64,000 nucleotides of DNA from JAJEBT01 sp965214975 (GTDB lineage: Bacteria > Pseudomonadota > Alphaproteobacteria > MPNO01 > UBA830), in the NCBI GenBank assembly GCA_965214975.1, contig OZ244055.1:2728001-2792000 (forward strand), in the 5' to 3' direction. Both the position numbers and the translations under genes were made by a program. The notes beneath the pieces were generated by a model that saw only the letters and a list, made by a program, of their open reading frames with translations, ran no database searches and was not told where the DNA came from. Shown one piece after another: positions 1-8,193 of the stretch (position 1 is the stretch's first letter; each line of letters opens with the position of its first letter).

Positions 1-564
1 GACCCCGCAGCCGCGCAGCGCGGCCGCGGCCCTCTCGGTTTCGGAAACCGGCAGAAGGGGGTCGGCGTCGCCGTGCACCAGCACCGCCGGCGGCCTGGAG
101 CGGATTTCCCCGGCCAGCAGGTCGGCGCCCTCCATCCGCCCCGAATAGCCGACGATGCCGGCCACCGCCCGCGCGCGCCGGGGCGCCGCGAACAGCGACA
201 TCATCGTTCCCTGGGAGAAGCCGACGAGAAGCAGGCTCTCCTCGCCGAGCCCGCGGCGGGCGAGTTCGGCGGTGATGAAGCCGTCGAGAGTCTCGGCGGC
301 GGAACGGACCGCCGCCAGCCGTTCCGCCCTGTCCTCGAGCCACACGTCGTACCACTGGTAGCCGAAGGGCGAGGCGCCGCACGGCTCGGGGGCGTTCGGG
401 GCGACGAACGCGGCATCCGGCAGAACGGACGCGAACCGCCCGCCGAGCCCGATCAGGTCGTTGCCGTCGGCGCCGTAGCCGTGCAGGAACATCACCAGCT
501 GGCGGGCCTCGCCGCCCGAGGCGGGCGCCGCCTCGGGCCCCGCGAGCGGCGCCCCGCCGCTCAT
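1..564 (-). CDS. Carboxylesterase / phospholipase-like alpha/beta hydrolase (3' end cut by window edge)
   Basis: The first 188 residues of a cytoplasmic serine hydrolase of the phospholipase/carboxylesterase (YpfH/Est) family are present; the end lies off the left edge. Family signs are the oxyanion-hole strand FLHGYGADG (about residues 27-35), the nucleophile elbow GFSQG with Ser117, and an acid-bearing segment HGDADPLLPV (about 164-173). The catalytic His would lie beyond the edge. ATG start at 562-564. It lies 28 bases downstream of the AlkA-like glycosylase on the same strand, so the two may be cotranscribed. The natural substrate is unknown; members cleave short acyl esters or thioesters. 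The family call is good, the specificity open. Confidence 0.85.
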   Translation of the reverse strand, partial: MSGGAPLAGPEAAPASGGEARQLVMFLHGYGADGNDLIGLGGRFASVLPDAAFVAPNAPEPCGASPFGYQWYDVWLEDRAERLAAVRSAAETLDGFITAELARRGLGEESLLLVGFSQGTMMSLFAAPRRARAVAGIVGYSGRMEGADLLAGEIRSRPPAVLVHGDADPLLPVSETERAAAALRGCGV

Positions 565-592
565 GCCCGCCTCCCCGCGCACCGGGATCCCG

Positions 593-1228
593 TCATCCGC
601 CGCCCCTTCCCCGCCGCGCGGCGCCGAGATAGTGATGCCACAGAATCCGCGCGGCGACGCTGCGGTAGGGCCGCCAGGCCTCCCCGATCCCGGCCAGTTC
701 CGCGGCATCGGGCCGGGACGCCAGCCCCTTGACCTCGCGGGCCGCCGCCCGGAGCGCGAGGTCGCCGACGGGCCAGATGTCGGGCCGCATCAGGCACGTC
801 AGCAGATAGACGTCCGCGGTCCAGGGGCCGATGCCCCGGACCTGCGTCAGGCGGCCGCGGACATCTTCGTCCGGCATCCGCCCCAGCCGGTCGACGCGCA
901 GCGAGCGGTCGGCGATGCAGTCGCCGAGATGGCGGATGTACCCCGTCTTCCGGCCGCTGACGCCGGCCTTCCGGAACTGCGCGTCCGACAGCCGCGCCAC
1001 GCGCTCCGGCGTCAGCCCTCCGGCGGCCGCGTCCAGGCGCCGGAAAGCCGCCCGCGCCGAGCCCAGGGAGACCTGCTGCTCGAGAATCAGCAGCACCAGC
1101 GTCGCGTAGCCGCCGCGACGGCGCGCGATCCGGGGACGGCCGTGCCGGTCGACGACCGACCGCAGATCCGCGTCCCGGCGCGCGAGCGCCGTCACCGCCT
1201 CGTCGAAACCTTCCCGGGTCAGTCGCAA
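593..1228 (-). CDS. alkA: DNA-3-methyladenine glycosylase II-like HhH-GPD protein
   Basis: A 211-residue base-excision repair glycosylase expected to remove alkylated bases from DNA. The HhH-GPD fold is visible: an ILEQQVSLGSA helix near residue 48, the helix-hairpin-helix with VRGIGPWTA around 130-138, and the catalytic Asp156 in WPVGDLAL. It has no N-terminal AlkA_N extension, so it resembles the short bacterial and fungal 3-methyladenine glycosylases more than E. coli AlkA (about 280 residues). The start appears to be TTG at 1226-1228, behind a GAGGCGG stretch; no better ATG or GTG aligns with the family N-terminus. The esterase follows 28 bases downstream. Confidence 0.88.
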   Translation of the reverse strand: MRLTREGFDEAVTALARRDADLRSVVDRHGRPRIARRRGGYATLVLLILEQQVSLGSARAAFRRLDAAAGGLTPERVARLSDAQFRKAGVSGRKTGYIRHLGDCIADRSLRVDRLGRMPDEDVRGRLTQVRGIGPWTADVYLLTCLMRPDIWPVGDLALRAAAREVKGLASRPDAAELAGIGEAWRPYRSVAARILWHHYLGAARRGRGGG

Positions 1229-1307
1229 GTCCGCCTCGCCACGCCGCCCGCGGCGGCCGAATCGTGAAGTTCACGGCCCGCCGATTCCATGTCATAGACT
1301 CCCCGCG

Positions 1308-2156
1308 ATGGCAAGATTCCGCCCCGCAGAAGTCACGCGGTTCGCGCCGAGCCCGACCGGACGCCTCCATCTCGGCCACGCCTACGCCGCGCTCCAGGCC
1401 TACCGCGCCCGCGGACCGGGCGGCAGCTTCCTGCTGCGGATCGAGGACATCGACCCCGCCCGCTGCCGGGACGAGTTCGTCGAGGCGGCGTTCGAGGATC
1501 TGCGCTGGCTCGGCCTCGGATGGGAAGAGCCGGTGCGCCGGCAGTCGGAGCACATGAAGGACTACCGCCGGGCTCTCGACGCCCTCGCCGGCCGGCCGGT
1601 CCTGTACCCCTGCTTCTGCACGCGCTCGGACATCCGCGCCGAGATCGAGCGCTCCGGCCGCGCGCCGCACGGCCCGGAGGGCCCCGTCTATCCGGGAATC
1701 TGCCGCCGGCTCGACGCCGCGGACCGCGACGCCGCGGTCGCGGGCGGCGCGTCCCACGCCCTGCGCCTCGACACGGCGCGCGCCGTCCGCCTCGCGGGAC
1801 CGCTGTCGTGGCGGGACGCCGACGGCCCCGACATGCCCGCCCGGCCGGAACGGTTCGGCGACGTCGTCCTGGCCCGCAAGGACGTTCCCGCCAGCTACCA
1901 TCTCGCGGTCACCGTCGACGACCACCTGCAAGGCGTCACGCTGGTGACGCGGGGCGCCGATCTGGCGCCGCTCACCGACGTCCACCGGCTGCTGCAGGAG
2001 CTGCTGGGCTACCGGCCTCCGCGCTACCGCCACCACCGCCTGATCGCGGGTCCCGACGGGCGCCGCCTCGCCAAGCGCGACCGCGACCGGACGATCCGCA
2101 GCCTGCGCCTGGCGGGGCATTCGCCGTCGGACGTCCTCTCCATGCTCGACGGCTGA
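1308..2156 (+). CDS. gluQ: Glutamyl-Q tRNA(Asp) synthetase
   Basis: A 282-residue truncated class Ic synthetase that activates glutamate without tRNA and transfers it to queuosine 34 of tRNA(Asp). It carries the HIGH-type motif in FAPSPTGRLHLGH (residues 11-23), the zinc-site cysteines in PCFCT and GICRR, and a KMSKS-like RLAKRD near residue 255. The anticodon-binding domain of GltX is absent, which sets GluQ apart. ATG start, single gene, divergent from the glycosylase at 1228. Family confidence is high; the modification role is inferred from family knowledge. Confidence 0.93.
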   Translation: MARFRPAEVTRFAPSPTGRLHLGHAYAALQAYRARGPGGSFLLRIEDIDPARCRDEFVEAAFEDLRWLGLGWEEPVRRQSEHMKDYRRALDALAGRPVLYPCFCTRSDIRAEIERSGRAPHGPEGPVYPGICRRLDAADRDAAVAGGASHALRLDTARAVRLAGPLSWRDADGPDMPARPERFGDVVLARKDVPASYHLAVTVDDHLQGVTLVTRGADLAPLTDVHRLLQELLGYRPPRYRHHRLIAGPDGRRLAKRDRDRTIRSLRLAGHSPSDVLSMLDG

Positions 2157-2217
2157 CCCCGCGGCCCGCCCGCCGCGGCGGTTTGCCCGCGGGCCTTCCG
2201 GCACGCATATTGCGGCC

Positions 2218-2409
2218 ATGTCCGGCCCCGTGCCCTTCCTGATCGCCGCCGCCGTGCTGCTGACGCTGGCCGCCCTGGCCCTGGGCGTCTTCTCCATGGC
2301 GCGGGGAGGGCGGTTCAACGCCCGCAACTCCAACCGGCTGATGAGGCTTCGGGTTGCCGTCCAGTTCGTCGCCGTCCTGCTGATGGCCGTCGCGTTCCTG
2401 ACGTCGTGA
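2218..2409 (+). CDS. Small twin-transmembrane (HIG1-like) inner membrane protein
   Basis: A 63-residue protein with two predicted membrane helices (about residues 6-26 and 43-61) joined by a basic loop, GGRFNARNSNRLMRLR. This layout matches the HIG1-like twin-transmembrane proteins found beside electron-transfer flavoprotein genes in alphaproteobacteria. Here it lies 97 bases upstream of etfB on the same strand. Function is not established in bacteria; the mitochondrial HIG1 proteins act on respiratory supercomplexes. The ATG start is the only one that keeps the first helix intact. A TATACA-like hexamer at about 2461-2466 may serve etfB separately. Confidence 0.75.
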   Translation: MSGPVPFLIAAAVLLTLAALALGVFSMARGGRFNARNSNRLMRLRVAVQFVAVLLMAVAFLTS

Positions 2410-2506
2410 GCCGGAAGCCGGGACAACCGCGGCCGGTTTAAACCCCCGCGGATTTTCGGCTATACAGCGGCGGCGCGGAACCGGAACGGTCTGGAGATTC
2501 CAAGCG

Positions 2507-3256
2507 ATGAAAATCCTTGTCGCCGTCAAGCGGGTGATCGACTACAACGTCAGGATCCGGGTCAGGACGGACGAGACCGGCGTCGAGACCGCGAACGTCA
2601 AGATGTCGATGAACCCCTTCGACGAGATCGCGGTCGAGGAGGCGCTGCGGTTGCGCGAGAGCGGCGCGGCCACCGAGATCGTCGTCGTCTCCATGGGCGA
2701 GCGGCAATGCCAGGAGACCATCCGCACGGCGCTCGCCATGGGCGCCGACCGCGGCATCCACGTGCGCACGGACGCGGAGCTCCAGCCGCTTGCCGTCGCC
2801 AAGCTTCTCGCCGTCATCGCCGGCAGGGAAAAGCCGGAGATCGTCCTCCTGGGCAAGCAGGCGATCGACGACGACGCCGGCCAGACCGGGCAGATGCTGG
2901 CCGGTCTGCTGAACTGGCCCCAGGGCACGTTCGCGTCGCGCCTCGAGACCGGCGACGGCAAGGCGAACGTGACCCGCGAGGTGGACGGCGGTCTCGAGAC
3001 CGTGGCCCTGGACCTGCCCGCGGTCGTGACCACCGACCTGCGCCTCAACGAGCCGCGCTACGCCTCGCTTCCCAACATCATGAAGGCCCGGAGAAAGCCC
3101 ATCGAGGAGACCACCCCCGAGGAGATGGGCGTCGACGCGGCGCCGCGGCTGGCCACGCTCAAGGTCACGGAACCGCCGGGCCGCACGGCCGGCGTCAGGG
3201 TCGGGACCGCCGCCGAACTCGTGGACAGGCTCAGGACGGAAGCGGGGGTGATCTGA
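2507..3256 (+). CDS. etfB: Electron transfer flavoprotein beta subunit
   Basis: The 249-residue AMP-binding subunit of ETF, which takes electrons from acyl-CoA and other flavin dehydrogenases and passes them to ETF-ubiquinone oxidoreductase. It opens with the family start MKILVAVKRVIDYNV and keeps the MNPFDEIAVEEALRLRE segment and the GKQAIDDDAGQTG nucleotide-binding loop near residue 125. A GGAGA ribosome site precedes the ATG. The stop overlaps the etfA start by one base (TGATG), so the subunits are translationally coupled. Length is typical. Confidence 0.97.
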   Translation: MKILVAVKRVIDYNVRIRVRTDETGVETANVKMSMNPFDEIAVEEALRLRESGAATEIVVVSMGERQCQETIRTALAMGADRGIHVRTDAELQPLAVAKLLAVIAGREKPEIVLLGKQAIDDDAGQTGQMLAGLLNWPQGTFASRLETGDGKANVTREVDGGLETVALDLPAVVTTDLRLNEPRYASLPNIMKARRKPIEETTPEEMGVDAAPRLATLKVTEPPGRTAGVRVGTAAELVDRLRTEAGVI

Positions 3257-4206
3257 TGGCGGTTCTGGTGGTCTCCGATCACGACGGCTCGGAACTGGTT
3301 CCGGCAACCCTGAACGCCGTCACCGCGGCGGCGGCGCTTCCCGGCGACATTCACCTGCTGGTCGCCGGCCACGACGCCGCGACGGCGGCGCGGGCGGCGG
3401 CGGCGGTCGCCGGCGTGGCGAAAGTCCTTCACGCCGAGCACCCCGCCTACGGGAGCCAGCTCGCCGAAGCCGTGGCCCCGCTGGTCGCCCGGCTCGCGTC
3501 CGGCTACAGCCACGTCCTCTTTCCGTCGAACACGACCGGCAGGAACGTCGCGCCGAGAGTGGCCGCCCAGCTCGACGTGGCCCAGATCTCCGACATCGTG
3601 GAGGTGGTGTCGGAAGACACCTTCGTGCGCCCGATCTACGCGGGCAACGCCCTGGCCACCGTGCGGTCCTCGGATCCGGTCCGCGTCGTCACCGTGCGCG
3701 GCACCGCGTTCGCCGCGGCCGGCGAGGGCCCCGCGGCGCCCGTGGAAACGGTCGAGCCGGCGGAGGATCCGGGGATCTCGCGTTTCGTCGGCCGGGAATT
3801 CACCAAGTCCGAACGTCCGGAACTGACGTCGGCCCGCGTCATCGTCTCCGGCGGCCGCGGCATGCAGTCGGGCGACAACTTCGCGCTGATCGACAGGATC
3901 GCGGACCGCCTCGGCGCCGCCGTCGGCGCCTCGCGCGCCGCGGTCGACGCGGGGTTCAAGCCCAACGACTACCAGGTCGGCCAGACCGGCAAGGTGGTGG
4001 CCCCCGAACTCTACATCGCCGTCGGCATCTCGGGCGCGATCCAGCATCTCGCGGGAATGAAGGATTCCAAGGTGATCGTGGCCATCAACAAGGACGAGGA
4101 GGCGCCGATCTTCTCCGTCGCCGATTACGGGATCGTCGGGGACCTGTTCCGGATTCTCCCGGAACTCGACGCCGAACTGGAAAAAAGCGACGTCGGCCCG
4201 CGCTGA
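3256..4206 (+). CDS. etfA: Electron transfer flavoprotein alpha subunit
   Basis: The 316-residue FAD-binding ETF subunit. The N-terminal half forms the non-FAD domain. The C-terminal half holds the signature SGGRGMQSGDNF, the KPNDYQVGQTGKVVAPELY segment and GISGAIQHLAGM, followed by VIVAINKDEEAPIF, all diagnostic of EtfA. The ATG at 3256 overlaps the etfB stop, which sets the start. The 3-hydroxyacyl-CoA dehydrogenase follows 26 bases later, so the operon joins electron transfer with fatty-acid or butyrate oxidation. Confidence 0.97.
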   Translation: MAVLVVSDHDGSELVPATLNAVTAAAALPGDIHLLVAGHDAATAARAAAAVAGVAKVLHAEHPAYGSQLAEAVAPLVARLASGYSHVLFPSNTTGRNVAPRVAAQLDVAQISDIVEVVSEDTFVRPIYAGNALATVRSSDPVRVVTVRGTAFAAAGEGPAAPVETVEPAEDPGISRFVGREFTKSERPELTSARVIVSGGRGMQSGDNFALIDRIADRLGAAVGASRAAVDAGFKPNDYQVGQTGKVVAPELYIAVGISGAIQHLAGMKDSKVIVAINKDEEAPIFSVADYGIVGDLFRILPELDAELEKSDVGPR

Positions 4207-4232
4207 CCGGAGCCCCTTCAGGAGAACCTTCC

Positions 4233-5150
4233 ATGACGGACGTCCAGGATCCCGGCGCCACGCCGGAAGCGGCGAGCGTGACCTCGATCGGGGTCGTCGG
4301 AGCGGGCCAGATGGGCGCCGGCATCGCCCATGTCGCCGCGGCGTCCGGGATCGCGGCGGTCATGATCGACGTCTCGCGGGAGCGGCTCGACCGCGCGCGC
4401 GCGACGATCGAGCGGAACATGGAACGGCAGGTGCGGCGCGAGCGCATGTCCGCGGACGAGATGGGGACGGCGCTCGGCCGCCTCTCGGGCACGCTCGAGT
4501 TCGACGCTCTTTCCGGCTGCGACGTGGTGATCGAGGCGGTGACGGAGAACGAGTCGGTCAAGCGCGACCTGTACGCGACGGCGATCCTGCCGGCGATGGC
4601 GGCGGACGCGGTTCTCGCCTCCAACACCTCGTCCATATCGATCACGCGCCTCGCCGCGGCGACGGACCGCCCGGACCGCTTCATGGGCATGCATTTCATG
4701 AATCCGGTGCCCGTGATGAGGCTTGTGGAGCTGATTCCGGGCCTCGCCACCGACGCGCGCACCCGCGCGCTCGTCGAGGGGCTGACGCGGCGCCTCGGCA
4801 AGACGCCCGTGATCTCCGAGGACTTTCCCGCGTTCATCGTCAACCGCATCCTGCTGCCGATGATCAACGAGGCCGTCTACGCGCTTCACGAGGGCGTCGG
4901 CTCGATCCGCGACATCGACGCCGCCATGCGGATGGGCGCCAACCATCCCATGGGGCCGCTCGAACTGGCGGACTTCATCGGCCTCGACACCTGCCTGGCG
5001 GTGATGCAGGTGCTGCACGAGGGGCTCGCCGACACCAAGTACCGCCCCTGCCCGCTTCTCGCGAAATACGTCGAGGCGGGATGGTTCGGACGCAAGACCG
5101 GCAAGGGCTTCTACGACTATTCCGGCGGGGAGCCGGAGCCCACCCGCTGA
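4233..5150 (+). CDS. 3-hydroxybutyryl-CoA / 3-hydroxyacyl-CoA dehydrogenase
   Basis: A 305-residue stand-alone NAD-dependent dehydrogenase that oxidises L-3-hydroxyacyl-CoA to 3-oxoacyl-CoA (Hbd/PaaH type). The Rossmann fold begins at GVVGAGQMGAGIA. The catalytic His lies in FMGMHFMNPVPVM, and the C-terminal dimerisation domain holds GANHPMGPLELADFIGLD and WFGRKTGKGFYDY. A 12-residue leader precedes the fold, so a shorter start is possible but no strong ribosome site favours one. It lies directly after etfBA, as in many alphaproteobacteria. Chain-length preference cannot be read from sequence; the symbol is left blank for that reason. Confidence 0.93.
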   Translation: MTDVQDPGATPEAASVTSIGVVGAGQMGAGIAHVAAASGIAAVMIDVSRERLDRARATIERNMERQVRRERMSADEMGTALGRLSGTLEFDALSGCDVVIEAVTENESVKRDLYATAILPAMAADAVLASNTSSISITRLAAATDRPDRFMGMHFMNPVPVMRLVELIPGLATDARTRALVEGLTRRLGKTPVISEDFPAFIVNRILLPMINEAVYALHEGVGSIRDIDAAMRMGANHPMGPLELADFIGLDTCLAVMQVLHEGLADTKYRPCPLLAKYVEAGWFGRKTGKGFYDYSGGEPEPTR

Positions 5151-5164
5151 CTTCCCGGACGCCC

Positions 5165-6037
5165 GTGGCCCCGGTTCCCCATCTCGGCGGCCTCTCGGCG
5201 CTCGCGGACCGCTACGACGGCTTCATTCTCGACGTCTGGGGCGTCCTGCACGACGGCGTTTCCCTGTGCCCCGGCGCCGTCGAGAGCCTCGACCGCCTCG
5301 CGGCCGCGGGCAAGGCCTTCGTCATGCTCACCAACGCCCCTCGGCGCAGCGCGACGGTGGTCGAGGCGATGGTCGCGATGGGCATGCCGCCGCGTCACTG
5401 CCGCAACATCCTGTCCTCGGGGGAGGCAGCCTTCGTCGACCTCTCCGAAAGACGCGCGCCCTTCTACGCGAAGGCCGGCGACAGCTTCGTCCACATCGGC
5501 CCCGACCGCGACCGCGGGCTCCTCGAGGGAATCGGCTGGACCGAGACCGGCGAACCCGACGAGGCGGGGCTGATCGTCAACACCGGCCCGTGGGAGGACG
5601 GCGCGACGGTGCCGGACCACGAGGATCTCCTGTCCCGCGCCGCCGCGCGCGGGACTCCGATGCTGTGCGCCAACCCCGACCTCGAGGTGGTGCGCGGCGG
5701 ACGGCGGATCATCTGCGCGGGCGCGCTCGCCGAACGCTACGAGCGCCTCGGCGGCACCGTGCGCTATCTCGGAAAGCCCCGGGCGGAGATCTACGACTAC
5801 TGCTTCCGGGCGCTGCCCGGGATCGACCGGTCGCGCATCGCCGCCGTCGGGGATTCGTTCCGGACGGATCTCGTCGGCGCGCGCAACGTCGGGGTCGACC
5901 CGGTGCTGGTGACCGGCGGCATACACGGACGCGAGCTTCTGGCGGGCGGGAACCGTCCGGACGGCAGGCGGCTGGAGGAACTCGCCGCCGAGTGGAACGT
6001 GCGGCCGGTGGCCACGCTTCCGTCGGCCGCCTGGTAG
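5165..6037 (+). CDS. HAD superfamily class IIA hydrolase (TIGR01459-like)
   Basis: A 290-residue predicted phosphatase of the NagD-like HAD IIA group. Motif I is FILDVWGVLHDG (nucleophile and acid-base Asp). A cap domain follows, then the Lys motif in LGKPRAEIYDYCF and motif IV in AVGDSFRTDLVGARN. I chose GTG at 5165 as start: it precedes APVPHLGGLSALADRYDGF, the expected N-terminus, whereas the longer reading frame overlaps the preceding dehydrogenase out of frame. It starts 15 bases after that gene. Substrate unknown. The next gene, ccmE, converges on it with only 14 bases between. Confidence 0.85.
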   Translation: MAPVPHLGGLSALADRYDGFILDVWGVLHDGVSLCPGAVESLDRLAAAGKAFVMLTNAPRRSATVVEAMVAMGMPPRHCRNILSSGEAAFVDLSERRAPFYAKAGDSFVHIGPDRDRGLLEGIGWTETGEPDEAGLIVNTGPWEDGATVPDHEDLLSRAAARGTPMLCANPDLEVVRGGRRIICAGALAERYERLGGTVRYLGKPRAEIYDYCFRALPGIDRSRIAAVGDSFRTDLVGARNVGVDPVLVTGGIHGRELLAGGNRPDGRRLEELAAEWNVRPVATLPSAAW

Positions 6038-6051
6038 ACGCCGTGCCGCGG

Positions 6052-6501
6052 TCAGCGCGGATCCTCGCCGGCAGGCCTCCACCGCCCCGACCTCCGGAGC
6101 GCCTCCGCCACCTCCGGCGGCATGTAGTTCTCGTCGTGCCTGGCGAGGACGCCGTCGGCGCTGAACGCGCCGTCGGCCTCGAGCCGGCCCTCGGCGACCA
6201 CCCCCTGCCCCTCCCGGAACAGGTCGGGAAGAATGCCGCGGAAACGCACCGGCACCTCGTTTTCCAGATCGGTCACCACGAACCGGACGGTGCCGCCCTC
6301 GCGGTGCACGCTGCCCTCCTTGACCAGGCCCCCGATCCGGAGCCGCCCGCCGCCCGCAAGATCGCCCCGGGCGACGATCTCGGTCGGGCTGCGGAAGTAC
6401 ACCACGCTGTCCTCCAGCGCCGACAGAGCCAGGGCGGCCGCGGCCGCGAGCGCCAGCACCATGCAGCACACGCCGGCCAGGCGGCGCCGTTTCGGCGTCA
6501 T
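6052..6501 (-). CDS. ccmE: Cytochrome c-type biogenesis heme chaperone CcmE
   Basis: A 149-residue periplasmic heme chaperone with one N-terminal membrane anchor (about residues 8-29). It binds heme covalently through His122 in the RHDENYMPPE motif (Tyr126 also present) and delivers it from CcmC to CcmF. Length and the beta-barrel core (GGLVKEGSV, FVVTDLENEVPVRFRGILPDLFREGQG) fit the family. The ATG at 6499-6501 overlaps the ccmD stop by four bases (ATGA), which fixes the start. It is the last gene of the ccm operon. Confidence 0.96.
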   Translation of the reverse strand: MTPKRRRLAGVCCMVLALAAAAALALSALEDSVVYFRSPTEIVARGDLAGGGRLRIGGLVKEGSVHREGGTVRFVVTDLENEVPVRFRGILPDLFREGQGVVAEGRLEADGAFSADGVLARHDENYMPPEVAEALRRSGRWRPAGEDPR

Positions 6502-6680
6502 CCCGCGCCCTCGTTCCGGCGCCGCCGGGCGCGAGGCGCCTCGCGCCCCGCCAGCTCGCGCTCGCGCGCGCGCATGGTCCGGACGCTCGAGACGACGAGC
6601 CACGCGAGAACCGCCGCCGCCAGGCCCCACGCCGACCACACGTAGACCCCGTAGCCGTCGAGATGCAGCAACGCGCGCAC
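6498..6680 (-). CDS. ccmD: Heme exporter protein CcmD
   Basis: A 60-residue protein with one membrane helix (about residues 14-34), preceded by the family-type GYGVYVWSAWG and followed by a strongly basic tail. CcmD helps release holo-CcmE from the CcmABC complex. Small size, position between ccmC and ccmE, the conserved Tyr-x-x-Val-Trp core and the 4-base overlap with ccmE support the call. Confidence 0.9.
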   Translation of the reverse strand: MRALLHLDGYGVYVWSAWGLAAAVLAWLVVSSVRTMRARERELAGREAPRARRRRNEGAG

Positions 6681-6687
6681 GCCCGCG

Positions 6688-7461
6688 TCAGACGCCGGCG
6701 CGGGCGAGAGCGCCCAGGCGTCTCGCGGCGAGTTCGCCGCGCATGCGCACCAGAACCAGGGAGACGAACAGCGCGGCGAAGCCGAAGGCCATGAGCAGCA
6801 GCGGCGTCAGCATCGACGGGTGGATCGCCGGCCCGTCGAGCCTCATGACGCTGGCGGGCTGGTGCAGGGTGCTCCACCAGTCGACGGAAAACTTGATCAC
6901 CGGGAGATTGACCGCCCCGGCAACGGCCAGAATCGCGGCCGCCCTCTCGCCGCGCGCGGCGTCCTCGAAGGCCCCGGCCAGCGCGATGTAGCCGAGATAC
7001 AGGAAAAACAGCACGAGAACGGAGGTCAGCCGGGCGTCCCAGACCCACCACGCGCCCCACATGGGCTTGCCCCAGAGCATTCCGGTCCCGATGCAGACCA
7101 GCGTGAAGCAGGCTCCGACCGGGGCCGCCGCCCGGGCGCCGACATGCGCCAGCGGATGCCTCCAGACCAGCCCGACGGCGCCCGAGACCGCGACATGGGC
7201 GTAGGCGAGAAGCGCCATCCAGGCCGCCGGCACGTGCACGTACATGATCCGCACCGACTGCCCCTGCTGGTAGTCGGGAGGCGACGCGGCGAAGGAGAAC
7301 CAGCACCCGGCGCACAGCAGGACGGCGGCGAGAAGGGACGTCGCCGGAAGAACCGCCCGCGAGAGGCGGAGAAAGCGCGCCGGATTGGCCAGGCGATGCA
7401 GGACCGGGCCCGAACCCCGCCGTCCGGCGCCCCGGCCGGAGTCTGCGCCTGCTGCCGTCAT
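6688..7461 (-). CDS. ccmC: Heme exporter protein CcmC
   Basis: A 257-residue six-helix membrane protein that attaches heme to CcmE. It carries the tryptophan-rich heme-handling motif WGAWWVWDARLTS at about residues 135-147. The two flanking histidines expected as heme ligands are His76 in MYVHVPAAWMA and the His in WWSTLHQPAS near residue 195. The ccmD start follows 7 bases after its stop. The first 20 or so residues are a low-complexity extension, so a start slightly downstream is possible. Confidence 0.96.
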   Translation of the reverse strand: MTAAGADSGRGAGRRGSGPVLHRLANPARFLRLSRAVLPATSLLAAVLLCAGCWFSFAASPPDYQQGQSVRIMYVHVPAAWMALLAYAHVAVSGAVGLVWRHPLAHVGARAAAPVGACFTLVCIGTGMLWGKPMWGAWWVWDARLTSVLVLFFLYLGYIALAGAFEDAARGERAAAILAVAGAVNLPVIKFSVDWWSTLHQPASVMRLDGPAIHPSMLTPLLLMAFGFAALFVSLVLVRMRGELAARRLGALARAGV

Positions 7462-7527
7462 GCCGGCATCATAGCCGATTCCCGCGCCCCGGCGGACGCG
7501 TCGGGCCGGGGCGCGGTCCGCGCGGCG

Positions 7528-8193
7528 TCACTCGACCGCGATCCGCAGCGCCGCGGCGGCGGCCCACGGGCACAGCGCCGCGGCGCCGAGAAGCAGGGCG
7601 CCGAGAAGCATGAGATGCGGCCCCGCGGCCCGCCCGCCCGCCGCCGCGTCCACGGCCGCGGTCCCGAAGACCAGCACCGGAACCAGGAGCGGCAGCGTCA
7701 GAAGCGACAGAAGAACGCCGCTCCGGCGCGCCCCGAGGACCAGCGCCGCGCCGAGCGCCCCGACGAAACTGACCGCCGCCGTGCCGAGGGCCATCGCCGC
7801 CAGCAGAACCCCGTGGCCGTCCGGCTCGAGGCGCAGCATGACGCCGATCGCCGGCGCCGCCGCGAGAAGCGGAAGCCCGGTCGTCAGCCAGTGGGCGGAG
7901 ACCTTGGCGAGCACGGACATCGGCAGCGGAAACGGCGCCGCCGCCAGAAGCTCGAGGCTTCCGTCCTCGAAGTCCCCGAGAAACATCCGGTCCAGCGACA
8001 GCATCGCCGCCAGCAGCGCCGCCACCCACAGCACGCCGGGGGCGATGCGGGCCAGCAGGGACGGGTCGGGCCCGAGGCCGAGCGGGAACAGCGCCGCGGC
8101 GAGCGCGAAGAAGAACAGGACCGCAAGCGTGTCGACGGGCCGGCGCAGCGCGAGGCGCAGATCGCGTCCGACAACCGCGGCGAAGGCGCTCAC
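7528..8193 (-). CDS. ccmB: Heme exporter membrane subunit CcmB
   Basis: The 221-residue ABC permease subunit of the CcmAB complex, which powers release of holo-CcmE. It has six or so hydrophobic segments. The opening FAAVVGRDLRLALRRP and the core GDFEDGSLELL ... LSVLAKVSAHW-like region are typical of CcmB. The start is GTG at 8191-8193, overlapping the ccmA stop by four bases (GTGA). A longer reading of the same frame would run into ccmA and is rejected. A 66-base gap separates it from ccmC. Confidence 0.93.
   Translation of the reverse strand: MSAFAAVVGRDLRLALRRPVDTLAVLFFFALAAALFPLGLGPDPSLLARIAPGVLWVAALLAAMLSLDRMFLGDFEDGSLELLAAAPFPLPMSVLAKVSAHWLTTGLPLLAAAPAIGVMLRLEPDGHGVLLAAMALGTAAVSFVGALGAALVLGARRSGVLLSLLTLPLLVPVLVFGTAAVDAAAGGRAAGPHLMLLGALLLGAAALCPWAAAAALRIAVE

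Noticed and set aside
2410..2506. Strong promoter upstream of etfB
   Set aside because: A TATACA hexamer is present near 2461 but no acceptable -35 lies at the right distance, so it is only mentioned under the small membrane protein.
5117..7315. A 732-codon minus frame over the HAD gene and ccm genes
   Set aside because: Shadow of genes in other frames; no domain recognised and composition is Arg/Ala/Gly noise.
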